From positions 62,001 through 126,000 of the forward strand of contig SVHA01000002.1 in assembly GCA_015056085.1 (NCBI GenBank): DNA of 64,000 nt. The letters run 5' to 3'. This document shows positions 9,453 through 17,821 of this stretch, in pieces (position 1 is the stretch's first letter; each line of letters begins with the position of its first letter). A program made the position numbers and the translations under genes. Below the pieces are notes generated by a model, which was not told where the DNA came from, did not search any database, and saw only the letters and a program-made list of their open reading frames with translations. The DNA comes from Clostridiales bacterium. Its GTDB lineage: Bacteria > Bacillota > Clostridia > Christensenellales > Aristaeellaceae.

Positions 9453-9484
9453 CCGCCTGTATGAGTGCCAAAAAACACAGGCGG
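9453..9484 (+). promoter_or_regulatory. Leader hairpin upstream of the cotH-like gene
   Basis: CCGCCTGT (9453-9460) pairs with ACAGGCGG (9477-9484). It lies between the promoter and the start codon. There is no T run, so it is not a terminator. It matches no riboswitch I recognise and may be an mRNA-stability or regulatory stem. Confidence 0.4.
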
Positions 9485-9546
9485 ACACGATACCGGAGCA
9501 AAAGTGTGTTCCCAGGTCGCCTGCCCAACACAGAAGGGGGATAACT

Positions 9547-10749
9547 ATGAAAAAGTTCCTGGTGGCTCTGTTCCTGCTTGTGCTGATGGTTTCTGCCACT
9601 GCGCTGGCCAACGACCTCGGCATTCCGGTGGTGAATCTGGAAGGCGAGATCCTCAACGATTACACTAACTGGACCGATAAGGAAACCTATCATCCGGCGA
9701 AGCTGACCTATGTCTGGGGCGATGACAACGTCACCCTGGATGTGGAAATCAAGCCCCAGGGCACGACCAGTCTGTATGCGCCCAAGAAAAACCTTACGGT
9801 GAAGTTCTCTCAGCCGGTGCAGATGAAGGAAAACTGGGGCCCGCAGAAAAAGTACGTTTTCAAGGCGGACTATATCGACCCCACCCGCGCCGGCAATGTG
9901 GTGTCTGCCATGCTGGCCGCTGAAATGAACAAGAAGTACGGCCTGTTTGAGAATACGCCCAACTACGGCGTCATCGACGGCTTCCCCATCTGGGTGAAGC
10001 TCAACGGTCAGGACGCCGGCATCTTCAACTGGACCATCCCCAAGGATGCGTGGATGCTGGGCATGGACGAGGATAACCCCAACCATCTGGTGCTGGCCTG
10101 CGAAGGCTGGAACCTGGCCTGCACCCTGCAGTCGGACGACATCGTGTTCGAAGAGGACTGGTCCTTTGAAGTGGGCGAGGCCACCGAAGAGAACATGGCC
10201 GCCTTCAAGCGCCTGGCCACCTTCGTGAGCACCGCTGATGACAAGACCTTCGTGGAACAGTTCGACCAGTACCTCAACCTGGACGCCTGCCTGAATTATC
10301 TGTGCTTTATCAACATCGCCTACGCCAACGACAACGTAGCCAAGAATATGCTCATGGCCACCTATGACGGCAAGGTCTGGTATCCTGTGCTGTACGACCT
10401 GGATTCCCTCTGGGGCATCAAATATGACGGTACCGCCATGGCCGAGCCTGACGGCGTGTGGAGTGAGAATCTGCTTTCTGACGGCAACTGCCTGCTGTAC
10501 CGTGTGAACTGGTACTTCAAGGACCAGGTGCGTCAGCGCTACTGGGAGCTGCGGGAAAGCATCCTGAGCAAGGAAAACATCCTCAACACCTTCCAGCGCT
10601 ACATGGACTGGATCCCTGATGAATATTACTCCATTGACAACTCCCTGTGGAACCCTGACGGTTCTCTCATCCGCACGCTGGACCTGATGAGCCAGCTGAT
10701 GGACGAATACCTGCCCATCGTGGACAGCCACTTTCTGCCCAAGCCCTGA
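9547..10749 (+). CDS. Secreted CotH-family protein kinase-like protein
   Basis: 400 aa with a clear signal peptide (residues 1-21, cleavage after ALA). The rest matches the CotH fold, a family of atypical kinases first known from Bacillus spore coats: an IKPQGTTS loop followed by PKKNLTVKF, FKADYIDPTRAGN, an NYGVIDGFPI segment and the catalytic-type YDLDSLWG motif. In spore formers CotH phosphorylates coat proteins. Here it heads an exopolysaccharide cluster, so a role in modifying extracellular proteins or the matrix is equally possible. GAAGGGGG lies upstream of the ATG. Confidence 0.85.
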   Translation: MKKFLVALFLLVLMVSATALANDLGIPVVNLEGEILNDYTNWTDKETYHPAKLTYVWGDDNVTLDVEIKPQGTTSLYAPKKNLTVKFSQPVQMKENWGPQKKYVFKADYIDPTRAGNVVSAMLAAEMNKKYGLFENTPNYGVIDGFPIWVKLNGQDAGIFNWTIPKDAWMLGMDEDNPNHLVLACEGWNLACTLQSDDIVFEEDWSFEVGEATEENMAAFKRLATFVSTADDKTFVEQFDQYLNLDACLNYLCFINIAYANDNVAKNMLMATYDGKVWYPVLYDLDSLWGIKYDGTAMAEPDGVWSENLLSDGNCLLYRVNWYFKDQVRQRYWELRESILSKENILNTFQRYMDWIPDEYYSIDNSLWNPDGSLIRTLDLMSQLMDEYLPIVDSHFLPKP

Positions 10750-10828
10750 GGGGCGGCGGATGAAGCCGGATGATCTGGTGTGAAAACTGCTCAAAAGAAC
10801 GTTTCTGACGATAAAAAGGAGAAACCGT

Positions 10829-12025
10829 ATGAAGAAATTTTCGAAGGTTCTGTCTGTTGTACTGTCGATGGCACTGCTGTGCTCCGCTGCCGTAAACGCC
10901 TTCGCTGAAGACCAGGCGCCCGCGCCCATTCAGGAAACCGGCACGGTGTACTACGTCTGGGAAGAGGAAGGCGAGCAGACCACCGTGGGAGCCATGGACG
11001 CCATGCCGGTGACGATGACGCTCAAGTATACCCTCAACGGCGTGCCTGTTACCGCCAGGGAGCTGCAGGGCAAGAGTGGTCATCTGGACGTGGCGCTGCG
11101 CGTTGAACTCAAGGGCGCTATCGAGCAGTGGTACAGCGCTGTGGCGGTGCTGCGGGTCAAGGAAGGCCAGTGCGACAATATGGTGGTTAACGGCGGTATG
11201 TACGCCAATGCCGAGCAGGAGCACATCTTCATGGGCAGCTCCTGGATTGGCGTGGCCGGCAACACCTACGAAATGCAGATCTCCATGGACGTGGTCGATT
11301 TCGATCCTGCCCGCTATATGGTGGTCATCAGCCCCGTGCAGGTGGTCCATAGCACCGGCAATGACGGTTCCCTGGGGGCCCTGGTTGCCACCGCGGGTGA
11401 ACTGGTGGATGTGATCAATCAGGGACTGTTGCTGCACACCTCTCTGGTGGATATGCAGTCTTACCTGGCCAATGTGCAGGTGGCGATGGCCAACACTGGT
11501 GCGGCTGCGGCGGACATCACTCTCTCCGATGAAGATGAAACCACCGATGACGCCGTCAGCATGGTGGCTGATCTGCTGGCTCTGGCCGAGTGGGAAGCCC
11601 GTCAGATGCTGCTGGGCTATGGCTACACCCAGGCAGCGGAAGCCACCGCTGATGAAGTGCAGCAACTCCTGGCTGGCGTTGCCGAGGATGCTCAGCGCAC
11701 CGATGATGAAAAGTCTCAGGCCGCCATGAAACTGGCGCTGATTGCGGAATACAAGGCGCTGGAAGAACAGCTGGCTAATGCCCAGGCAGCGGTGGACGCC
11801 GTGGAAACCGCCCTGACGGAGATCAACTCCTTCTTCCCCGATGTGGTGGGCGCTTACTCTGCGACCAACGATCAGCTCTATGCCATCCTCTACAAGGTCA
11901 CCACCCTGTACCAGAATCTGGTGCATTACTACAACGCCTACAATGGCACTGATGCCGGCTGGGCCGTGTATGATGGCTGGTGCGATGTAATCGTCTTCTC
12001 CAACGACAGTGCAGCCGTCAACTGA
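10829..12025 (+). CDS. Secreted protein with YhgE/Pip-type N-terminal segment
   Basis: 398 aa with a signal peptide (residues 1-26, ending AFA). Residues about 65-85 (LNGVPVTARELQGKSGHLDVAL) resemble the extracellular segment of YhgE/Pip-like membrane proteins, where a similar 'ELxGKSG' stretch occurs. The rest is helical and Ala/Glu/Asp-rich (about 225-330), and no transmembrane segment follows the signal peptide. Function unknown. It lies between the cotH-like and kinase-like genes with its own AAAGGAG site, 79 bases after cotH. Confidence 0.6.
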   Translation: MKKFSKVLSVVLSMALLCSAAVNAFAEDQAPAPIQETGTVYYVWEEEGEQTTVGAMDAMPVTMTLKYTLNGVPVTARELQGKSGHLDVALRVELKGAIEQWYSAVAVLRVKEGQCDNMVVNGGMYANAEQEHIFMGSSWIGVAGNTYEMQISMDVVDFDPARYMVVISPVQVVHSTGNDGSLGALVATAGELVDVINQGLLLHTSLVDMQSYLANVQVAMANTGAAAADITLSDEDETTDDAVSMVADLLALAEWEARQMLLGYGYTQAAEATADEVQQLLAGVAEDAQRTDDEKSQAAMKLALIAEYKALEEQLANAQAAVDAVETALTEINSFFPDVVGAYSATNDQLYAILYKVTTLYQNLVHYYNAYNGTDAGWAVYDGWCDVIVFSNDSAAVN

Positions 12026-12088
12026 CCAGGCAGCGCACTGACCTGAACGGCCCCAAGGGCCATCACAGAAGGGAGCCATATCCCGCCT

Positions 12089-12811
12089 ATGAAGGAAAAC
12101 ATCAAACTTCAGTTTTATCAGACGAAGGACAACACGATCCTCAACGCCTACGATAACATTGTGTTCAATGTTATCGAGCAGCAGACGCTGCATGGCTACA
12201 AGTCGTTCCTGCTCTGCGGCTGCGAGCCCCAGGTGGGCACTACGTCCATCGTCATTGAACTGAGCATCATCCTGGCCCGACTGGGCAAGAAGGTGCTGAT
12301 TCTGGACGGTGACTTCCGCCGCGAGTCTGCCAACAAGCGCCACCACGATGTGGCCAAGTGGGGCATCTCCGATTATGTGGAAGACCCGGACGTGACGCTG
12401 CAGGAGTGCATCTACGGCAGCAACATCGACGGCCTGTATATGCTTTCCTCCGGCAGGATGGACAACCAGCACGCCCGCCAGGTGCTGTATTCGCCCCGGT
12501 TTGAAAAGGCGATGAAGATCCTCAAGAAGAAGTTTGACTTCATCATGATCGATTCCTGTGCGCTGGATACCACCAGCGATGTGCTGGCGCTGGCGTCCTT
12601 CTCCGATGCGGTGATGCTGGTGTGCGCCCTCAATTCCTCGCCCAAGAGCAAACTGACCAAGGCGCATCAGCAGCTCAAGCGGATCAACTGCAACCTCATC
12701 GGCGTGATTGAGAACATGGTGGACATGAAGGAATACGAATCCTACATGGACGATTATAACTACTACAACCTGTCCGCAGACGCACGGAAGGGAAAGGCCC
12801 GGGAAGCGTAA
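12089..12811 (+). CDS. BY-kinase-like (CpsD/EpsB-type) ATPase with degenerate Walker A and tyrosine tail
   Basis: 240 aa cytoplasmic P-loop protein of the MinD/ParA-like group that regulates capsule chain length together with a Wzz/CpsC-type membrane partner. Walker A' (KKVLILDGDFR, about 67-77) and Walker B (FDFIMIDS) are visible. The Walker A region reads CEPQVGTTS (45-53), with Thr where the nucleotide-binding Lys of GKS/T is expected. The C-terminal tail has five tyrosines (216, 219, 223, 225, 226), the typical autophosphorylation cluster. The putative membrane partner is encoded two genes downstream. Catalytic competence is uncertain because of the missing lysine. Confidence 0.82.
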   Translation: MKENIKLQFYQTKDNTILNAYDNIVFNVIEQQTLHGYKSFLLCGCEPQVGTTSIVIELSIILARLGKKVLILDGDFRRESANKRHHDVAKWGISDYVEDPDVTLQECIYGSNIDGLYMLSSGRMDNQHARQVLYSPRFEKAMKILKKKFDFIMIDSCALDTTSDVLALASFSDAVMLVCALNSSPKSKLTKAHQQLKRINCNLIGVIENMVDMKEYESYMDDYNYYNLSADARKGKAREA

Positions 12812-12874
12812 TACGAGGGAGGACATAGGCGCCAATCAGCGCCTCAACTCCATGAAGCAAGGAGCTGGATTGCA

Positions 12875-14083
12875 ATGATGCTATGGAAGGGCCACAGGAG
12901 GCGGTCAGGGAGAACGGTGCTTCTTTGCCTGATGCTGATCCTGTCTGTGTTTCACACCGCCTGGGCGGAGGAACTCCCGGACAGCCAGATGTCAGAGGTG
13001 GCGACGCCTACGCAAACCGTGGCGCCGGCAACGCCGACCCCGGTTGTTGAGGTGGTGGAGGAAATCACCCCTGTGCCGGCAACGGTGACTCCTGTTGCGG
13101 AAGTGGCGGAGGAATCCACGTCCGTTCCGGAGGCGGCTCCGCTGGAGACGCCTTCTGTTCAGGCGCAGGAGGAGGAACTGCCTCCCACGGAAGTGCTGGA
13201 AGAGGACGGCACGCAGCTTCCCACCGGCCCTGTGCTGGTGGTGCAGGATTATCAGGTCATTCAGGGGGATACCGTGCCCGGTTCCACCTTCATCCTGCAG
13301 ATGAATATCGTCAACTACAGCGAAACGGCCTCCGCCTTCAATGTGCTGGCCACCCTGAAGATCGAAAACGTGAGCGTGTCCCTCAGGGAAGGCGCCACCA
13401 ATCAGGTGTATTTCCACGAGATTCTGCCGGGCGAAAAGGTGACGGTGGAATTCCCCCTGAAGGTGTACAGTTATTGCTCGGAAGAGAACATGGTCCTGTC
13501 CATGACCATGACCTGCTATGACGCCAATGCCGTGCATTATGATTTCCAGACGATGATGACGCCCAAGGTGGACGTGGAGCGGACGCTGCTGGTTTCTTCC
13601 CTGTCCGTGCCCAAGTTCATCCACCGCAACTCCAGCATGATCATCTCTGCGACGCTCAGCAACATCGAGCCCGTCACCCTGCAGAACATCAGGATGCACC
13701 TGAGCACCCAGTACGGCGATCAGGTGACGGAAGTGGGCACGATGCTCAGCGGCGAAAGCAAGACGGTCAACAGCATTTACCGCTTTCCGGAGCAGCAGGC
13801 GGAAATCGTGAATGTGTATTTCACCTACGAAAGCCTCTCCGGGCAGCAATACGCAACGCAGACCCAGGAGTTTGAAGTGGTGGTCTACGACCCCACGGAG
13901 AACACCGATTTTGCCGCTGCCGGCCGCCTCAGCACCCAGGAGATTCTGGAAAGCCTGTCCCAGGGGATCCACATTCCCGGTACGGGCATCCAGCTACCCA
14001 TCCCCGTGGCTGCGCTGATTCTGGCGGGCGTGATTGGTTACATCGTGGTAATGTACTTCGCCCTGCGCAGAAAAAGAAGGTGA
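12875..14083 (+). CDS. Membrane-anchored extracellular protein with Pro/Thr/Glu-rich linker
   Basis: 402 aa. An N-terminal signal peptide (about 1-31) is followed by a low-complexity linker rich in Pro, Thr, Val and Glu (about 35-110), then beta-rich CARDB/S-layer-like modules (about 115-355), a C-terminal transmembrane helix (about 372-395) and a short basic tail (RRKRR). The topology suggests a protein anchored in the membrane with adhesive or scaffolding domains outside. The start ATG at 12875 has AAGGAG upstream. It overlaps no neighbour but sits eight bases before the Wzz-like gene, which suggests it belongs to the polymer export apparatus. Confidence 0.65.
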   Translation: MMLWKGHRRRSGRTVLLCLMLILSVFHTAWAEELPDSQMSEVATPTQTVAPATPTPVVEVVEEITPVPATVTPVAEVAEESTSVPEAAPLETPSVQAQEEELPPTEVLEEDGTQLPTGPVLVVQDYQVIQGDTVPGSTFILQMNIVNYSETASAFNVLATLKIENVSVSLREGATNQVYFHEILPGEKVTVEFPLKVYSYCSEENMVLSMTMTCYDANAVHYDFQTMMTPKVDVERTLLVSSLSVPKFIHRNSSMIISATLSNIEPVTLQNIRMHLSTQYGDQVTEVGTMLSGESKTVNSIYRFPEQQAEIVNVYFTYESLSGQQYATQTQEFEVVVYDPTENTDFAAAGRLSTQEILESLSQGIHIPGTGIQLPIPVAALILAGVIGYIVVMYFALRRKRR

Positions 14084-14090
14084 GTGAAGC

Positions 14091-14753
14091 ATGGAGCGTA
14101 TCATCGAGATTGATTTTCAGCGGTGCCTCAGAGCGGTTGCGAAAAAGTGGCTGGCGCTGCTGCTGGCACTGATCTTCGGCCTGCTGGCAGGCTTCGGCGT
14201 TTCACTGGCCTTCTTCGAGCCGGAAAACGAGTATGCTGTCTATTCCGAAGTCAGCTGCGTGTCGGCCTCCAGCATTTCCGAAGTTCCCTTCTACGCAGAA
14301 CTGGTCAAGACGGTCAATGTAGCCCAGCGGGCGGTGACGCTGCTGGATGAAGCCTATTCCGTCAGCGAAATCATCAACATGATTCAGGCCAATTACAGCG
14401 ATAACGTGGACTCCGGTATCCCGGTGATTGAAATCGGCGCCCAGACAACGGAGCCGGAAAAGACCGTCGCTGTGGTGGATGCCGTGACGGAGGCCTTCGT
14501 GGTGGAACTGCAGGCATTGCGCCAGGATGAAACGGTGCGCCGCTTGGGTGAATCCAGCACGGTGGAACTGCTGTACAACGCCAAACAGACCCGCCTGCTG
14601 GTGACAGTGGGTACGGCTGTGGCCTTCGTGCTGCTTCTGGTGGTGATTCTCGTTCTGCGGGAAGTGCTGGCGCTTCGCCTGGATACCATCAAAGACGGCT
14701 TGCTGGGCGGTCAACTCAAACTGATCGGCGTGATTCCCCGTCAGAAAAAGTAA
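14091..14753 (+). CDS. Wzz/CpsC-like polysaccharide co-polymerase
   Basis: 220 aa with two transmembrane helices (about 19-41 and 166-189) flanking an extracellular segment, the standard layout of chain-length determinants. The N-terminus (MERIIEIDFQRCLRAVAKKW) and a helical middle part fit the Wzz/CapA family. Such proteins set polymer length and, in Firmicutes, activate a separate BY-kinase such as the one encoded just upstream. No proline-rich motif before the second helix was obvious. Confidence 0.78.
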   Translation: MERIIEIDFQRCLRAVAKKWLALLLALIFGLLAGFGVSLAFFEPENEYAVYSEVSCVSASSISEVPFYAELVKTVNVAQRAVTLLDEAYSVSEIINMIQANYSDNVDSGIPVIEIGAQTTEPEKTVAVVDAVTEAFVVELQALRQDETVRRLGESSTVELLYNAKQTRLLVTVGTAVAFVLLLVVILVLREVLALRLDTIKDGLLGGQLKLIGVIPRQKK

Positions 14754-14799
14754 AAACACAAAAAATATGCGAGAAGTGCGTATTTGCGCTTCTCGCATA
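14753..14799 (-). terminator. Terminator of the antisense phosphoesterase gene
   Basis: A 14-bp stem (arms 14766-14779 and 14786-14799, TATGCGAGAAG with CTTCTCGCATA). The T run exists only in the minus direction (A-rich 14753-14765 on +). For + transcription there is no T run after the stem, so read-through of the polysaccharide transcript is plausible. Confidence 0.75.
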
Positions 14800-14824
14800 A
14801 CCTCGTTCTTGCGATAAGGGAAAA

Positions 14825-15631
14825 TCACGTTCCGGGGGCCTTCAGGGTGATCACCACTACCTCCGGAGCGTTGAAAAACCGGGGCAGGGCGCCGTGTGCA
14901 CCCAGTCCGCCGCTGACAATCAGCGTGCTGGCCCGGCTTGTGTACTCTCCCTTGGTGTAAGGCTCCAGCCCCAGCCATTCCAGGGGGCTGCCCAGCAGCG
15001 GCAGGCGGACCATTCCGCCATGGATATGCCCGCTGAGCATCAGGTCATAGTCCAGCAGGGCGGCTTCCGGGAAAACATAGGGGTCGTGGTAGAGCAGGAT
15101 GTTGAAGCAGTCGTTCTCTGCCAGCGGCAGGCGGTTGCCCAGATGACGGCTGTCTGAGAAGGAGTAGCCGTGAATCAGGATGCGCTCCTTGCCCATCGTG
15201 ATGGCAAGGCTCGGCTCCCGGGTGTCATCCAGCACCGTCACGCCCCTGTCCGTCAGCCCGGACAGCAGCGCATCATAGCCGTCCAGCGACAGTTCATTGT
15301 TGCCGGCGGAAAAGACCATCGGGATGCCTTGCAGGCCGTCAATCAGCGCCCATACCGGGGTGAAATCATCGGTGTCGTAATTGACCACATCCCCCGCCAG
15401 GCAGATCAGGTCGCACTGGGCCTCTTTCACAAGGGCAATCAGTTCCGCCTGATTCCCGCCAAAGGATTCGGCGTGCAGGTCGCTGATAACGGCGATGCGG
15501 TATCCGTCAAAGGCCTTAGGGATTTCCGGGTCGGACACGGTGTATTCCGCGAGGGTCAGCTCTGCCTGAAATCCGGCAAGCAGAAAGCCGGATACCATCA
15601 GCAGAAGCAAAATGCAAATCACTTTCTTCAT
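14825..15631 (-). CDS. Calcineurin-like metallophosphoesterase, membrane-targeted
   Basis: 268 aa. An N-terminal hydrophobic segment (about 4-22) acts as signal or anchor. The phosphoesterase motifs are visible: ISDLHAE (metal ligands D, H), LAGDVVNYD, SAGNNELS (in place of GNHD/E), LYHDPYVFPEA and SGHIHGGM. The family includes YkuE-like phosphodiesterases acting on lipids or nucleotides. The start ATG at 15631 gives the signal segment and has GAAAGGTGG upstream. The gene is antisense to the surrounding + strand cluster and has its own promoter and terminator. Confidence 0.87.
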   Translation of the reverse strand: MKKVICILLLLMVSGFLLAGFQAELTLAEYTVSDPEIPKAFDGYRIAVISDLHAESFGGNQAELIALVKEAQCDLICLAGDVVNYDTDDFTPVWALIDGLQGIPMVFSAGNNELSLDGYDALLSGLTDRGVTVLDDTREPSLAITMGKERILIHGYSFSDSRHLGNRLPLAENDCFNILLYHDPYVFPEAALLDYDLMLSGHIHGGMVRLPLLGSPLEWLGLEPYTKGEYTSRASTLIVSGGLGAHGALPRFFNAPEVVVITLKAPGT

Positions 15632-15652
15632 AACGGGCCACCTTTCGGGGAA

Positions 15653-15681
15653 AGTGTAACAGATTTCCAGGGGAAAGTCAA
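15653..15681 (-). promoter_or_regulatory. Promoter of the antisense phosphoesterase gene
   Basis: On the minus strand: TTGACT (15676-15681), a 17-base spacer and TACACT (15653-15658). The -35 hexamer ends two bases before the GGAGG of the next + strand gene. Confidence 0.7.
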
Positions 15682-15697
15682 TCGGAGGCGAAAAAGC

Positions 15698-16840
15698 GTG
15701 AGTGGTAACGGGCAGCAGCGGTACAAACTCCTGGTCGTATGCGAGGCTATGGCAACGGGAATCTATTTTTTCCTGAATTCCCTGCTCAACCGCATCTGCG
15801 ATCAGTATGACATCGTGGTGGTGTATGCCGAGCGCAGCGAGACGCCCAAGGACATCAGGGAGCAGTTTGATCCCCGCATCCGGCTGATCAAAATGGACGC
15901 CTTCCGCCGGGGCATGGATCCTCGCATGATCCTCAACGCCCGCAAGGAACTCAGGAAGATCATCGACGCCGAAAAGCCGGATGTGATCCACCTCAATTCC
16001 TCCATGGCGGGCATTGCGGGCCGTCTGGCAGTGGTGGGCACGAAGATTCCCACGCTGTATACGCCCCACCTCTTTGCCCACCTGCAGCCCAATTTTTCTA
16101 AGGTGAAGCGCATCGTCTTCCAGGTGGCGGAATGGCTGCTGGCCCGCACGGGCGGATACATCATCGGCGTGTCCCGGAGCGAATACGAAGCGGCGGCCAA
16201 GCTGACCCGCCGGGCGGGATACGTCAACAACTGCATTGACGTCACCCTGCCGCCCCCCGCGCCCACGCAGCATCAGCCGGGCGAAGGCCTGCGGGCCGGC
16301 ACGTCGGGGCGCATTCTGCCCCAGAAATGCCCCCACAGGTTCCGGGAACTGGCGCCGCTGGTGCCTCAGGATACCCTCGTGTGGATTGGCGACGGCGAAC
16401 TGCGCACGGAACTGGAAGGCCTCGATAATGTGCAGGTGCTGGGCTGGATGTCCCGCCGGGACGCCATGAAAACGGTGCAGGGGCTGGACGTGTTCCTGCT
16501 GCTGAGCGACTCCGAAGGGTTGTCCATTTCCCTGCTGGAAGCCATGGAATCCGGCGCTGTGTGCATCGCCAGCGACATTGACGCCAACCGGCAGCTGCTG
16601 GAAGACGGCGTGGATGGCTTCCTGGTGAAGGACGCCGCTGAGGCCGCCAAAGTGATGGACAAAATCCGGGCGCATGAGGTGGACATTAACGCCATCCGTG
16701 CCCGTGCCTATGAAAAGGTGATCGCCCAGTACAATCTGGACATCATCACCAGGAGTTATTCCACCGTGTATACCCTCGCCGCAACCGGTCAGCTGGATGA
16801 ATGGATCCGGGCGGGCCGCATCAAAGGGGTGGTCCAATGA
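15698..16840 (+). CDS. GT4-family glycosyltransferase
   Basis: 380 aa, GT-B fold. The N-terminal half (KLLVVCEAMATGIYFFLNSLL, PDVIHLNSSMAGIAGRLA) and the C-terminal donor-binding half (VWIGDGELR, VQVLGWMSRRDAMK, LLLSDSEGLSISLLEAMESG) are typical of retaining GT4 enzymes that transfer a sugar from a nucleotide donor during repeat-unit assembly on the membrane. The start is GTG at 15698, nine bases after GGAGG; no better in-frame start exists. The stop overlaps the next gene by four bases (ATGA). The sugar specificity is unknown. Confidence 0.87.
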   Translation: MSGNGQQRYKLLVVCEAMATGIYFFLNSLLNRICDQYDIVVVYAERSETPKDIREQFDPRIRLIKMDAFRRGMDPRMILNARKELRKIIDAEKPDVIHLNSSMAGIAGRLAVVGTKIPTLYTPHLFAHLQPNFSKVKRIVFQVAEWLLARTGGYIIGVSRSEYEAAAKLTRRAGYVNNCIDVTLPPPAPTQHQPGEGLRAGTSGRILPQKCPHRFRELAPLVPQDTLVWIGDGELRTELEGLDNVQVLGWMSRRDAMKTVQGLDVFLLLSDSEGLSISLLEAMESGAVCIASDIDANRQLLEDGVDGFLVKDAAEAAKVMDKIRAHEVDINAIRARAYEKVIAQYNLDIITRSYSTVYTLAATGQLDEWIRAGRIKGVVQ

Positions 16841-17802
16841 TCAGCGTGCTGGTGCCCGTCTACAATGTGGAAAAGTATCTGCGCCGCTGTCTGGACAGCA
16901 TTCTCTGCCAGACCTACACCGATTACGAAATCGTGCTGGTGGATGACGGCTCCACGGACACAAGCGGACAGATCTGCGATGAATACGCCGGGAAGCACGA
17001 CTGCATCCGGGTGATTCATCAGGAAAACGCCGGGCTGGCCCAGGTGCGGAACGTCTCTGTTGCTGCAGCCCGGGGGGAATACATCACCTTTGTGGATTCC
17101 GACGACGCCGCAGAGCCCACGCTGCTGGAAGTGCTGATGCGGGACATGACCGCCGCCGATGCGGATGTGTCCATCTGCTCCTGGAGCGAAGTCAGCGACG
17201 ACGGCGTGCGCACGGAACTGACCTGGGACGGCAAGGAAGAGGGCTTCAAGGTGTGGGAAACACAAGAAGCCGTCCGCACCCTTTTGTACCAGAAGGGCAT
17301 TGACAACAACACCTGGGGCAAGCTCTACCGGCGGGAAGTGCTCGCCGGCATCGAGTTCCCCGCTGGCCGGATTTACGAAGACCTGGCTGTGATGTATCAG
17401 ATTCTGCTCAAGAGCCGCCGGGTGTGCTATCGCCCCGAGGCGCTGTATCTGTACACCTGCAACACCTCCGGCATTTCCCAGTCGGCGTTCACGCCCCGCC
17501 GCATGGATCTGATCGACATGGCGGAAAAGATGTACCAGGATGTGGAAAGCAACTATCCTGATTACACCGCTGCTGCCAGGTCCCGACTGCTTCGGGCGTA
17601 TATGCACGTCTATCTGTGGATTCCCAAAGGTGCAGAGCATCAGGCGCACCTCAAACGGGTGGAAGCGGGCATCCGTGCCCACTGCCGCAAGGTGGCGGCA
17701 GATGCGCAGGCCAAACGGGGTACCCGCATGGCAGCGATGATCGCCTGCCTGCATCCGGCGCTGCTCAAGGCGCTGGATCGATTCAAAAAGTTCGCCAAAT
17801 AA
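16837..17802 (+). CDS. GT2-family glycosyltransferase
   Basis: 321 aa, GT-A fold inverting transferase. N-terminal ISVLVPVYNVEKYLRRCLDSIL, VLVDDGSTD, ENAGLAQVRN and the metal-binding FVDSDD motif are all visible. The C-terminal third is basic and helical and may bind the membrane. The ATG at 16837 overlaps the stop of the preceding GT4 gene by ATGA, so the two are coupled. Confidence 0.92.
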   Translation: MISVLVPVYNVEKYLRRCLDSILCQTYTDYEIVLVDDGSTDTSGQICDEYAGKHDCIRVIHQENAGLAQVRNVSVAAARGEYITFVDSDDAAEPTLLEVLMRDMTAADADVSICSWSEVSDDGVRTELTWDGKEEGFKVWETQEAVRTLLYQKGIDNNTWGKLYRREVLAGIEFPAGRIYEDLAVMYQILLKSRRVCYRPEALYLYTCNTSGISQSAFTPRRMDLIDMAEKMYQDVESNYPDYTAAARSRLLRAYMHVYLWIPKGAEHQAHLKRVEAGIRAHCRKVAADAQAKRGTRMAAMIACLHPALLKALDRFKKFAK

Positions 17803-17821
17803 CGAAAGGGGAGGGATGCAA

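Noticed and set aside
9439-9546. c-di-GMP riboswitch (GEMM) in the leader of the cotH-like gene
   Set aside because: A hairpin is present but the conserved GEMM core and tetraloop receptor sequences are not recognisable.
12045-12062. Terminator between the secreted-protein gene and the BY-kinase-like gene
   Set aside because: GGCCC/GGGCC is only a five-base stem and there is no T run, so it is unlikely to stop transcription.
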